Assembly (NCBI GenBank): GCA_946401765.1
Contig: CAMIVJ010000073.1
Location: forward strand, 1 to 10,139
Origin: an uncultured bacterium
GTDB lineage: Bacteria; Verrucomicrobiota; Kiritimatiellia; RFP12; UBA1067
Length of the DNA: 10,139 nt
Direction: 5' to 3'
Position numbers and translations under genes: made by a program. Positions 1-6,388 of this stretch are shown here, piece by piece (the stretch's first letter is position 1; every line of letters starts with the position of its first letter). The notes beneath the pieces were generated by a model, which saw only the letters and a program-made list of their open reading frames with translations, was not told the DNA's origin and ran no database searches.

Positions 1-387
1 GTCGACTCGAACGAATTCGCGTTCGTGACCTGCGCGATGCAGTGCTTCAAGCAGGCGTTCCTCAAGGCGAAGCCGCAGCTCCTCGAGCCGATGATGGACG
101 TGGAAGTCGCAGTGCCCGAGACGTACATGGGCGCGGCGAACGGTTCCATCAACCAGCGTCGCGGCCGCGTGGAGGGCATGGAGGACCGTGCCGGCGTGAA
201 GCTCATCAAGGCCACCGTCCCGCTGGGCGAGATGTTCGGCTACTCCAACGCCATCCGCACCGTCACCCAGGGCCGCGGCACGTTCACGATGATCTTCAAG
301 CAGTACGAGCCCGTTCCCGCCTCGATCGCCAAGACCGTGATCGAGAAGCGCATCAAGGAAGGCAAGGTGCGCGCGAGCGCAGAATGA
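1..387 (+). CDS. fusA: Elongation factor G, C-terminal part (5' end outside window)
   Basis: This is the end of the ribosomal translocase EF-G, a cytoplasmic GTPase that moves tRNA and mRNA through the ribosome. Only 128 codons are present, open at the left edge and ending in TGA at 385-387. The stretch from VDSNEFAF through KPQLLEPMM matches the end of domain IV. VEVAVPETYMG opens domain V, followed by the family signatures NQRRGRVEGME, VPLGEMFGY and TQGRGTFTM. The GTPase domain lies outside the window, so the gene cannot be told from an EF-G paralogue (fusA2 type), although close agreement with the canonical C-terminus favours the main factor. The tail after domain V (EKRIKEGKVRASAE) is slightly longer than in E. 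coli. A strong terminator about 80 bases downstream ends its transcript, so it is not linked to the next gene. Confidence 0.93.
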   Translation, partial: VDSNEFAFVTCAMQCFKQAFLKAKPQLLEPMMDVEVAVPETYMGAANGSINQRRGRVEGMEDRAGVKLIKATVPLGEMFGYSNAIRTVTQGRGTFTMIFKQYEPVPASIAKTVIEKRIKEGKVRASAE

Positions 388-465
388 CGATTTTCGGCCA
401 TCGCGCGCCGGCACGTGATTCCTAGCACGTGGAAGGTTGCGCGTCTGGCTCGAAGAACAATACAG

Positions 466-500
466 AGTGCCGTTCCCGTTCGGGAGCGGCGCTTTTGTTT
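466..500 (+). terminator. Rho-independent terminator after fusA
   Basis: Bases 466-477 pair with 482-493 in a 12-bp stem, with two T-G wobbles (468/491 and 473/486) and a four-base GTTC loop at 478-481. The stem is followed by a T-rich run, TTTGTTT, at 494-500. This is a classic intrinsic terminator. It separates the elongation factor transcript from the large exported-protein gene, whose promoter starts about 25 bases further on. Confidence 0.88.
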
Positions 501-522
501 CCCCCCAATTTCCATATTTCCT

Positions 523-551
523 TTCCCAGAAGGACGGAAATGTGATAAAAT
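523..551 (+). promoter_or_regulatory. Candidate sigma-70 type promoter for the large exported-protein gene
   Basis: An extended -10 element, TGATAAAAT (TG at 543-544, hexamer TAAAAT at 546-551, five of six matches to TATAAT), lies 17 bases after a weak -35, TTCCCA (523-528, four of six matches to TTGACA). Transcription would start near 558, giving a leader of about 34 bases before the ATG at 592. The site sits in an AT-rich pocket in otherwise GC-rich DNA, just past the terminator at 466-500, as expected for a gene with its own promoter. This is a consensus match by eye only. Confidence 0.6.
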
Positions 552-575
552 ATGAATTTGTTTTCCCATGTCACT

Positions 576-582
576 AAGGAGG
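576..582 (+). promoter_or_regulatory. Strong Shine-Dalgarno that sets the start of the large gene
   Basis: AAGGAGG at 576-582 is a perfect anti-16S match. Three in-frame ATGs lie close by, at 583, 586 and 592, and another lies upstream at 568. Only the ATG at 592 has normal spacing (9 bases). A start at 568 would put this ribosome site inside the coding region and has no site of its own. Confidence 0.8.
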
Positions 583-591
583 ATGATGATA

Positions 592-3500
592 ATGGACTTG
601 ACAAATATGGCCGCCAGATGGACCGCCGCTGCCGTGATGTGCATGGTGGCGGGATCGAGGGCGTTGGCCGACGAGCCAGCGCTTGCGCTTTCGCGCAGCG
701 GCGGCGCGATCACGGTGTCGGTGCCCGCAAACTCATACGACGACACGTCGAAGCTGTACCTCGTCTGGGGCTCTGGCGACAGCGGCGAGAAGTTCTCCGC
801 ATGGCCGCGGACGAACCACCTCGAATACAACGGCGCGATATCGTCCGCCGCCGCGACGTACCAGTTCAGCGACGCGGGAATCCCTGCGGGCAGCGTGGTG
901 CGCGCGATCGTCACCTCCGACGTTCGCCTGATCGACGGCTGGGTGTCGCTTGGGAACGGGCAGTACATCAACACCGGAATAAAGGGCAATGCGGCGTACG
1001 GCGTTGACTTCCGCTACCGCCGCACCGGTGCAAACGGGAACTGGGCCTCCGTAATCGGAAGCCGTTGCGACAACTTCACGGTGGGACAGCACGACAACAC
1101 CTCGAACAAATTCTACCTCCGCTACCGCACGGGCGAGGCGGGCAACCCCATGTTCACCATCAGCGACACGTCTGTTCCTCACACTTTCAAGATTTTCAAC
1201 AGGACATGCTGGCTTGACGGAACACAGGTGAAGAAAGATCTGGCCGAAGGTACAATCGGAACCGACGGCGACGACATTCTTGTGGGATCCTCGAGCAACG
1301 GAAGCAACACGTCCGGACGCTACTGCTACGGTGAGTGGCATTATGTGAGGGTGTTCGACGCAAACGGCTATGACATGCTGCACCTCGTTCCCGCGATTCG
1401 CGGCAACTCGTCTTCTCCTGAAGGTGTGTTCTACGACAAGGTTACGGGCAAGTGCTTCGCGAACGCCGGATCGGGCTCGCCCGGCTATGACGCGTCGGCA
1501 ACCGTGATCGAGACGATAAAGTTCACAACGGCCTGCTCGGCGGCGTTTCCCCTTGGCATGACGGCTCTCTGGACGGGCGCGGGCGATCTCACGAACGTGA
1601 ATGACCCGGCGAACTGGACGTGCACCGACTCGTCTGGCGCAGTGGTGGCCAACGCCGTGCCGGACGTCAACACGATAGTCTCCGTGAAGAACGCTACGAA
1701 CTTCAGCGTCCCCGCCGGGCAGAAGCTTGCGTACAACGAGCTCAACTTCGAGAACTGCTCTCTCGCCGCCGACTGCGACTGGCGCGGACTCTCCTCGGTC
1801 GACACCGTCGGCTACGGCGTCACGCTCCAGTACCTCGACGCGCCAAGGGGCGCCTACGTTGACACCGGCTTCGCCCCGAACAACAACACGCGCGTCGTAT
1901 TCGACATCACCGTGCGCGGCACGCTGGAGTCATGGTTTGGCATAACCGACGACAGCTCTGGAAACTGGTGGAAGACAAAGTGTTTCGGTGTGAGCAACGA
2001 TGGCGTAAACGTCTATTCTGGCTTCGGCAATTCAGGCGGCGGAAATGGTTCCCCTGTGGCTGTCGGGCGACACACTCTAGATTATGACAAGGGCGTGTTC
2101 AAGGTGGACGACGTGACGCATACGTCGCGCTCAGGACAGACGTTCCAGTTGACGCGCACCTTGTACCTCTTCGCCGATCATCGTCCGAACGACGTCAACA
2201 TCAAGAACAACAATCCGCCTGTCCGTCTCCATTCGTGCAAGATCTACGACAACGACGTTCTTGTGCGCGACTACGTTCCCGTGCGGAATGGCGACGCAGT
2301 TGGCCTCTACGACAGGGTGAACGGTCAATTTGCCATGAACATAGGAAGCGGCGCGTTTGCGGCGGGACCTGTCATCGGCGAGAAGGTCGGATTCTATCCA
2401 GTGACCGGTCCGGCGGCGATAGATGCGACGATCGACCTCGCGGGACATTCCCTCGCGCTCGCGCACGCGGCGGGCGACGGTACGATCACGGACACGATCG
2501 GCGGCGGCGAGCTGCACTTCGATGTTGCGAGCGGCGAGACCGTTGAGAACAAGTCTCTGGTCTTCACTGGCCAGTTGAAGCTCGTAAAGGACGGCGCGGG
2601 CACGTTCTTGGGCACGAAGGCGGACCAGTCGTACACGGGCGGGACGGTGGCCAACGCCGGATGGCTCAAGCAGGGCGCGTACAGCGGCTCTTGGGGCCCC
2701 CACAAATCGCTCATCACAATCCAGACGGGCGCAGGCTTCGACTGGAACGGAAAAGTCAACGACAGCAGCACCACGGCCTATAGCTTCAAGATCGCAGGCA
2801 CCGGCCCGGACGGCGACGCGGCGATGAAGACGTCCGTCGATCTCGGCGGCAACTACTGGAACGCGAATTACATAGCGGATATGGAGCTTGACGGCGACGC
2901 TACGGTCAAGGCATGCCAGACGTACCTGAGAGTCTATGGCTTTGTATATCGCAATGCATTCGGACACAATCTCAACATGAACGGTCACACGCTGACCGTG
3001 GCGGCCGGCGACTCCTTTGCATTCCGCGGTGTGACGGCGACTGGCGGCGGAACAATCGTGTCCGTGCCGGACACGTCAAGCGACAAGGGCATGCGCCGTC
3101 TCTCGTTCTACGGAGCAACAAACGACCTTTCCACCACCACGCTCGATGTCCACGATAGATGCGGCCTCAACCTGGAGGTGTGCGTCATAGTGAAGGACTT
3201 CATCGACCGCCGCACGTTGCAGTGGAACGATGGAACAAAGGACAACAATGGCGTGGCGACGAATAGAGAGAGCTCCGACGGAAAGCTGGTCGTGCTTGGC
3301 CGATTCCAGCCGGCGACGACGAACGTTCTGAGCAATATCACTCTCGGCGACGAAACGCATCTTTCGCCCACTCTCGACTTGAGCTTGATAGTAGATGCCT
3401 ATGAAGTGGCGTCGGACGACAGGGCGATGAGCTTTTCGGAAGGCGCTGCAGTGACTGTCGATGTGGGCGCGCGCGCTGTTGCCGTGGGCGACAAGCTTGT

Positions 3501-5106
3501 TTCGTGGAGCGCCATTCCCGCCTGCACCTTCACGCTTGTCTATTCCGGCGAGGAGCGTCCGATCGAGGCCGTGGCGCGTGCCGACGGACTCTACGTGAAA
3601 TCAACGGTCGTTCCCGCGTATGCGACGCTCGACCTTTCGGGCGATGTGCCGGAGTGGAAGTTCTTCGGCGCGGACGGATCGCCCGTGCCGGACTGGGAAG
3701 AGGGCGTCACTTCGGAGATTCAGGTGAGGTTTTCGTCGTACGAGGAGTACGCTGCGATCAAGGCGCAGAACGTGAGTCCGGTCGAATACCTTCTCGCCGG
3801 CAGCTTCACGCTGCCAGAGGGAACGGGTACCTTCGACATGAGCGATGGTTTCCCGTTCGCGGCCACGCCCGGCATCACGATCGACGTTGCAGGACGCAGT
3901 CTGAAGCTGCCGAACTCGCTGGTGGGTGGCGTAATCGCGTTCACCGTCACATCGTCCGTGGATGGTGGCGAACTGATCGTCGAGGTTGCTGCAAACGAGA
4001 CGATCGAGAACACGGTCATGGCGCTCACGGGTTCGCTCAAGCTCACGAAGACCGGCGCAGGCATGTTTGTCGGCTCAAAGGCGGACCAGACGTACACGGG
4101 CGGCACGGTGGTGAACGCCGGCATTGCGCAGAGTGGCGCGTACAACGGCGCGTGGGGTCCGTCCAGAGCGCTTATAACGATCAAGGACGGCGCGGCGTTC
4201 GACTGGAACGGCATGGTGGACGGAACGAGCGTCGCATACGATTTCGTCGTGCAGGGTGCGGGTCCGGACGGCTCGGGCTGCATGTTCTCCTCGCGGAGAC
4301 ATTTGCCGAACAACTGGTGGCAGATGAACGTGATCGGCGACTTGGAGCTTGCGGGGAACGCGGTGTTCAAGACACTGGGCACGGTCGAGAGAGATGTGTG
4401 CCCCACGCCGGGGCTAGAGTACAGCGGGGACGATGCCCATATCCTGAGGCTGAACGGGTATACGCTCACGATCAACGGCGGACCGAGATTTTCGATGCGC
4501 TGCGTCCGCACTGTCGGCGCCGGCACGGTAGCGGTGCGGCAGGTCGAGGGAACTCCAAGCATCAGCGCGTTCTCGTTCTACGGCGGCGCCAGCGATCTTT
4601 CGTCGGCGACGGTGGACGTCGGCGAGAATTGCGGCTCGAATGTCGAAATCGGCTTCAAGGTTGGCACGTACATCGACAGGCGTACGGCGCCGGGCATATA
4701 CGTTTCAAATGCGAAGGTGACGGTTCTCGATTGTTTCCGCCCGACGGCGACGGAGCTTTTCAAGACCCTCGAACTTGGCGACGAGACGCACCTTTCGCCT
4801 ACGCTCGACCTCGGTTCGGTGACTGGATGCTACACGATTCCCGCAAGCGTCTACGCGCTCACGTACGCGTCCGGCGCGCAGGTGAACGTGAACCTCATCG
4901 GAGAGCGCGAAGACCTGATGACGCTTGCGGCCGTGAAGGACGAGGACGGCAAGCCCAACGGGTACGTGCTCACCTGGCCTGCGAAGCCGGAAAACGTTGA
5001 ATTTGCGCCTTCTGCCGAAACGAAGGCTGCCGGCTTCAAGCTTCTGGCGAACGAGAAGGGGCTTCTTTTAACCCGTAAGATGGGCACCATGCTCATCGTC
5101 AGGTAG
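592..5106 (+). CDS. Large exported protein with LamG-like domains and duplicated autotransporter-type beta repeats
   Basis: A predicted 1504-residue secreted or surface protein of unknown function. An N-terminal signal peptide spans about residues 1-26, with a hydrophobic core around AAAVMCMVAG and a likely cleavage after SRALA. Residues 27-113 form a beta-rich leader domain containing KLYLVWGSGDSGE and IPAGSVVRAI. A LamG/concanavalin-like domain covers roughly 114-305 and a second roughly 407-603; both end in a motif of the type LVPAIRG...FYDKVTGKCF or DYVPVRNGDAVGLYDRVNG. Between them, residues 323-400 hold an ALWTGAGD...DPANW motif. Two copies of a beta-repeat module follow (612-930 and 1095-1407), each with an autotransporter-associated repeat signature (LVKDGAGTF...YTGGTV). 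No autotransporter barrel, LPXTG or PEP-CTERM signal is visible; the protein ends KGLLLTRKMGTMLIVR. Start 592 is chosen for its ribosome site. Adhesion or glycan binding is inference only. Confidence 0.85.
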   Translation: MDLTNMAARWTAAAVMCMVAGSRALADEPALALSRSGGAITVSVPANSYDDTSKLYLVWGSGDSGEKFSAWPRTNHLEYNGAISSAAATYQFSDAGIPAGSVVRAIVTSDVRLIDGWVSLGNGQYINTGIKGNAAYGVDFRYRRTGANGNWASVIGSRCDNFTVGQHDNTSNKFYLRYRTGEAGNPMFTISDTSVPHTFKIFNRTCWLDGTQVKKDLAEGTIGTDGDDILVGSSSNGSNTSGRYCYGEWHYVRVFDANGYDMLHLVPAIRGNSSSPEGVFYDKVTGKCFANAGSGSPGYDASATVIETIKFTTACSAAFPLGMTALWTGAGDLTNVNDPANWTCTDSSGAVVANAVPDVNTIVSVKNATNFSVPAGQKLAYNELNFENCSLAADCDWRGLSSVDTVGYGVTLQYLDAPRGAYVDTGFAPNNNTRVVFDITVRGTLESWFGITDDSSGNWWKTKCFGVSNDGVNVYSGFGNSGGGNGSPVAVGRHTLDYDKGVFKVDDVTHTSRSGQTFQLTRTLYLFADHRPNDVNIKNNNPPVRLHSCKIYDNDVLVRDYVPVRNGDAVGLYDRVNGQFAMNIGSGAFAAGPVIGEKVGFYPVTGPAAIDATIDLAGHSLALAHAAGDGTITDTIGGGELHFDVASGETVENKSLVFTGQLKLVKDGAGTFLGTKADQSYTGGTVANAGWLKQGAYSGSWGPHKSLITIQTGAGFDWNGKVNDSSTTAYSFKIAGTGPDGDAAMKTSVDLGGNYWNANYIADMELDGDATVKACQTYLRVYGFVYRNAFGHNLNMNGHTLTVAAGDSFAFRGVTATGGGTIVSVPDTSSDKGMRRLSFYGATNDLSTTTLDVHDRCGLNLEVCVIVKDFIDRRTLQWNDGTKDNNGVATNRESSDGKLVVLGRFQPATTNVLSNITLGDETHLSPTLDLSLIVDAYEVASDDRAMSFSEGAAVTVDVGARAVAVGDKLVSWSAIPACTFTLVYSGEERPIEAVARADGLYVKSTVVPAYATLDLSGDVPEWKFFGADGSPVPDWEEGVTSEIQVRFSSYEEYAAIKAQNVSPVEYLLAGSFTLPEGTGTFDMSDGFPFAATPGITIDVAGRSLKLPNSLVGGVIAFTVTSSVDGGELIVEVAANETIENTVMALTGSLKLTKTGAGMFVGSKADQTYTGGTVVNAGIAQSGAYNGAWGPSRALITIKDGAAFDWNGMVDGTSVAYDFVVQGAGPDGSGCMFSSRRHLPNNWWQMNVIGDLELAGNAVFKTLGTVERDVCPTPGLEYSGDDAHILRLNGYTLTINGGPRFSMRCVRTVGAGTVAVRQVEGTPSISAFSFYGGASDLSSATVDVGENCGSNVEIGFKVGTYIDRRTAPGIYVSNAKVTVLDCFRPTATELFKTLELGDETHLSPTLDLGSVTGCYTIPASVYALTYASGAQVNVNLIGEREDLMTLAAVKDEDGKPNGYVLTWPAKPENVEFAPSAETKAAGFKLLANEKGLLLTRKMGTMLIVR
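2425..3381 (+). repeat. Intragenic duplication, copy A (residues about 612-930)
   Basis: First copy of a roughly 950-base module inside the large exported-protein gene. Anchors shared in the same order with copy B are TIDLAGHSLAL, LKLVKDGAGTFLGTKADQ, YTGGTVANAG, AYSGSWGP, FDWNGKV, GPDG, LSFYGATNDLS, DRRT and LGDETHLSPTLDL. The start-to-start offset is 1449 bases and the end-to-end offset 1431, so the copies are nearly equal in length with small indels. DNA identity is highest around the YTGGTV segment (near 2620-2660). Confidence 0.9.
3874..4812 (+). repeat. Intragenic duplication, copy B (residues about 1095-1407)
   Basis: Second copy of the module. The matching anchors are TIDVAGRSLKL, LKLTKTGAGMFVGSKADQ, YTGGTVVNAG, AYNGAWGP, FDWNGMV, GPDG, FSFYGGASDLS, DRRT and LGDETHLSPTLDL. 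Between the copies lies a single-copy linker of about 165 residues that includes RFSSYEEYAAIKAQNVSPVE. The LamG-like domains were not duplicated along with the module. Both copies keep a cysteine shortly after the DLS motif (DRCGLNLEV, ENCGSNVEI), which suggests a conserved structural position. Confidence 0.9.
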
Positions 5107-5110
5107 CGCA

Positions 5111-5218
5111 TTGGAGCTTGACGAGGCATACAAGCTGATCGAAAGGGCTGCAGCGGCCGGGCGCGTCGTCTTGCGCACGCATTCGCTCGGCGATCCGCCC
5201 CAATTTCACATTTCATAA
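5111..5218 (+). pseudogene. Possible N-terminal relic of a lost gene (or a 35-residue TTG-start ORF)
   Basis: Starting at TTG 5111, five bases after the large gene's stop codon begins its downstream gap, the frame reads LELDEAYKLIERAAAAGRVV then LRTHSLGDPP, after which the DNA turns AT-rich and a TAA follows at 5216. The first 30 codons look like real protein: an amphipathic helix followed by a VVL.TH...D pattern that resembles the first strand and metal motif of DHH-family phosphoesterases (NrnA-like). In a shifted frame, AHAF at 5173-5184 after the helix would instead recall the start of DNA polymerase III delta-prime. A weak AGG at 5101-5103 could serve as its ribosome site. Either gene would be far longer, so I read this as a truncated remnant. 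It could also be chance coding-like sequence, or part of a regulatory leader. Confidence 0.3.
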
Positions 5219-5253
5219 TGGCACATTTCCATAATTCCACAATCTCACAATCA
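5207..5253 (+). repeat. AT-rich imperfect tandem array upstream of the fab operon
   Basis: Two longer units, CACATTTCATAATGG (5207-5221) and CACATTTCCATAATTC (5222-5237), are followed directly by two short units, CACAATCT (5238-5245) and CACAATCA (5246-5253). The array is AT-rich within GC-rich DNA and lies about 30 bases upstream of the -35 of the fabH promoter. It could be replication-slippage sequence, an UP-like or protein-binding region, or the scar that replaced the body of the gene relic before it. No function is shown. Confidence 0.6.
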
Positions 5254-5284
5254 CGATGTCTCCTGCCGATTACTGGAAAAGCCG

Positions 5285-5313
5285 TTGAATCGCGGCGTGT
5301 GGTATGGTATAAT
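5285..5313 (+). promoter_or_regulatory. Strong extended -10 promoter for the fabH-fabF-fabZ-recJ operon
   Basis: The -10 is a perfect TATAAT (5308-5313) preceded by the extended TG (5305-5306). The -35 is TTGAAT (5285-5290, matching TTGA of TTGACA), with an optimal 17-base spacer. Transcription would start near 5320, giving a short leader of about 22 bases before the fabH ATG. Bases 5312-5321 (ATTTTATCAC) are the exact reverse complement of 542-551 at the other promoter. No FapR- or FabT-like operator is recognisable. Confidence 0.8.
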
Positions 5314-5342
5314 TTTATCACATTCAACAAGCGGAATCAGAG

Positions 5343-6350
5343 ATGAGCCTCAAGATCCTAGGAACAGGAAGCTATCTGCCGCCGAAGGTGGTGACGAACG
5401 ACGACCTCGCGAAGTCGCTCGACACCTCCGACGAGTGGATATTCTCCCACACGGGAATACACGCACGCCACATGGCCGGGGCGGACGACACCACGTCGTC
5501 CATGGCCGTGAAGGCGGCGCGCGCGGCCATGGAGAGCGCCGGCGCGCAGCCGGACGAGATCGGCCTCGTGATTGTTGCCACCTCCACGCCCGACTACAAC
5601 ACCTTCCCCTCCACCGCCTGCCTTGTGCAGGACGCCCTTGGATGCAAGACGGCTGGCGCATACGACCTTCAGGCCGCCTGCGCCGGCTTTGTGTACGCTC
5701 TCGAGCAGGGCCGCGGCTGGGCCTCGCTCCACCCCGGGCGCAAGGTGCTTGTGATAGGCTCCGAGACGCTCACCCGAGTCGTTGACTGGAACGACCGCGC
5801 CTCGTGCATTCTCTTTGGCGACGGCGCAGGCGCCGTGGTGGTGGGTTCTGAGCCCGGCGATCCGCCGGTTCCGACCGACGGAAAGCCCGCAGTGCGCTGC
5901 GAGACGATTCTCGGCGCCGACGGTTCGGGCTACAGCTTCATCGCCCGCGAGGGCGGCACGCGCGTGGCGCCCGCTCCAGGCCAGGTGCCGATTCCACACC
6001 TCACCCTGCAGGGCAGGCCCGTATTCAACTTCGCCGTGCGCACGATGGACTCCGTGGTGATGAAGCTCTGCCTCAACGCCGGCCTCACTCCCGTGGAGCT
6101 CGACCGCATCTTCGCCCATCAGGCGAACGGGCGCATCATCGAGGCCGTGGCGAGGCGCATGGACCTTTCACTCGACAAGTTCTACATGAACATCGCAAGA
6201 ACCGGCAACACCTCCGCCGCGTCCATCCCCGTGACGCTTGACGAGGCCGTGCGCAAGGGCGAGCTCGCCGAAGGAATGCGCATCTGCCTTGTGGGTTTCG
6301 GTGCCGGTCTCACATACGCCGGCACGCTCATGACATGGCCCTATCTGTGA
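5343..6350 (+). CDS. fabH: Beta-ketoacyl-ACP synthase III (FabH)
   Basis: This cytoplasmic condensing enzyme starts type II fatty-acid synthesis by joining an acyl-CoA primer, usually acetyl-CoA, to malonyl-ACP. The 335-residue protein is close to the usual length (E. coli 317). The catalytic triad is complete: Cys113 in LQAACAGF, His259 in FAHQANGRII and Asn289 in GNTSAAS. The N-terminus ILGTGSYLPPKVVTNDDL and DTSDEWIFSHTGI (Trp32 in the CoA-binding position) are typical, as is FGDGAGAVVV. E. coli Arg36, which contacts CoA, is His36 here. The region of about residues 168-187 (EPGDPPVPTDGKPAVRCETI) is longer than in E. coli. The ATG at 5343 matches the family N-terminus but has only a weak ribosome site (GCGGAA). 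It is the first gene of a run with fabF, fabZ and recJ, behind a strong promoter. Primer preference cannot be read from sequence alone. Confidence 0.96.
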   Translation: MSLKILGTGSYLPPKVVTNDDLAKSLDTSDEWIFSHTGIHARHMAGADDTTSSMAVKAARAAMESAGAQPDEIGLVIVATSTPDYNTFPSTACLVQDALGCKTAGAYDLQAACAGFVYALEQGRGWASLHPGRKVLVIGSETLTRVVDWNDRASCILFGDGAGAVVVGSEPGDPPVPTDGKPAVRCETILGADGSGYSFIAREGGTRVAPAPGQVPIPHLTLQGRPVFNFAVRTMDSVVMKLCLNAGLTPVELDRIFAHQANGRIIEAVARRMDLSLDKFYMNIARTGNTSAASIPVTLDEAVRKGELAEGMRICLVGFGAGLTYAGTLMTWPYL

Positions 6351-6388
6351 AGGGCGCCGGGCACGATTTCAGAAAAACAGGAGAAACG

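Noticed and set aside
411..431. Two GCACGTG direct repeats (411-417 and 425-431) after fusA
   Set aside because: Short palindrome-containing words in GC-rich DNA ahead of a terminator; there is no promoter nearby on which an operator could act.
568..591. Upstream ATG at 568 as start of the large protein
   Set aside because: It has no Shine-Dalgarno, would bury the strong AAGGAGG inside the coding region, and would add eight residues in front of a signal peptide that is complete from 592.
240..989. 249-codon minus-strand frame spanning the fusA end, terminator and promoter
   Set aside because: It crosses three well-supported + strand elements, has no ribosome site, and shows no recognisable domain.
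3504..5000. 498-codon plus-strand frame inside the large exported-protein gene
   Set aside because: It is a shifted-frame shadow with arginine-rich, motif-free sequence, whereas the main frame shows clear duplicated modules.
5107..5200. Intrinsic terminator after the large gene
   Set aside because: GC-rich inverted stretches such as GCTGCAGC are present, but no stem is followed by a T-tract, so termination here cannot be claimed.
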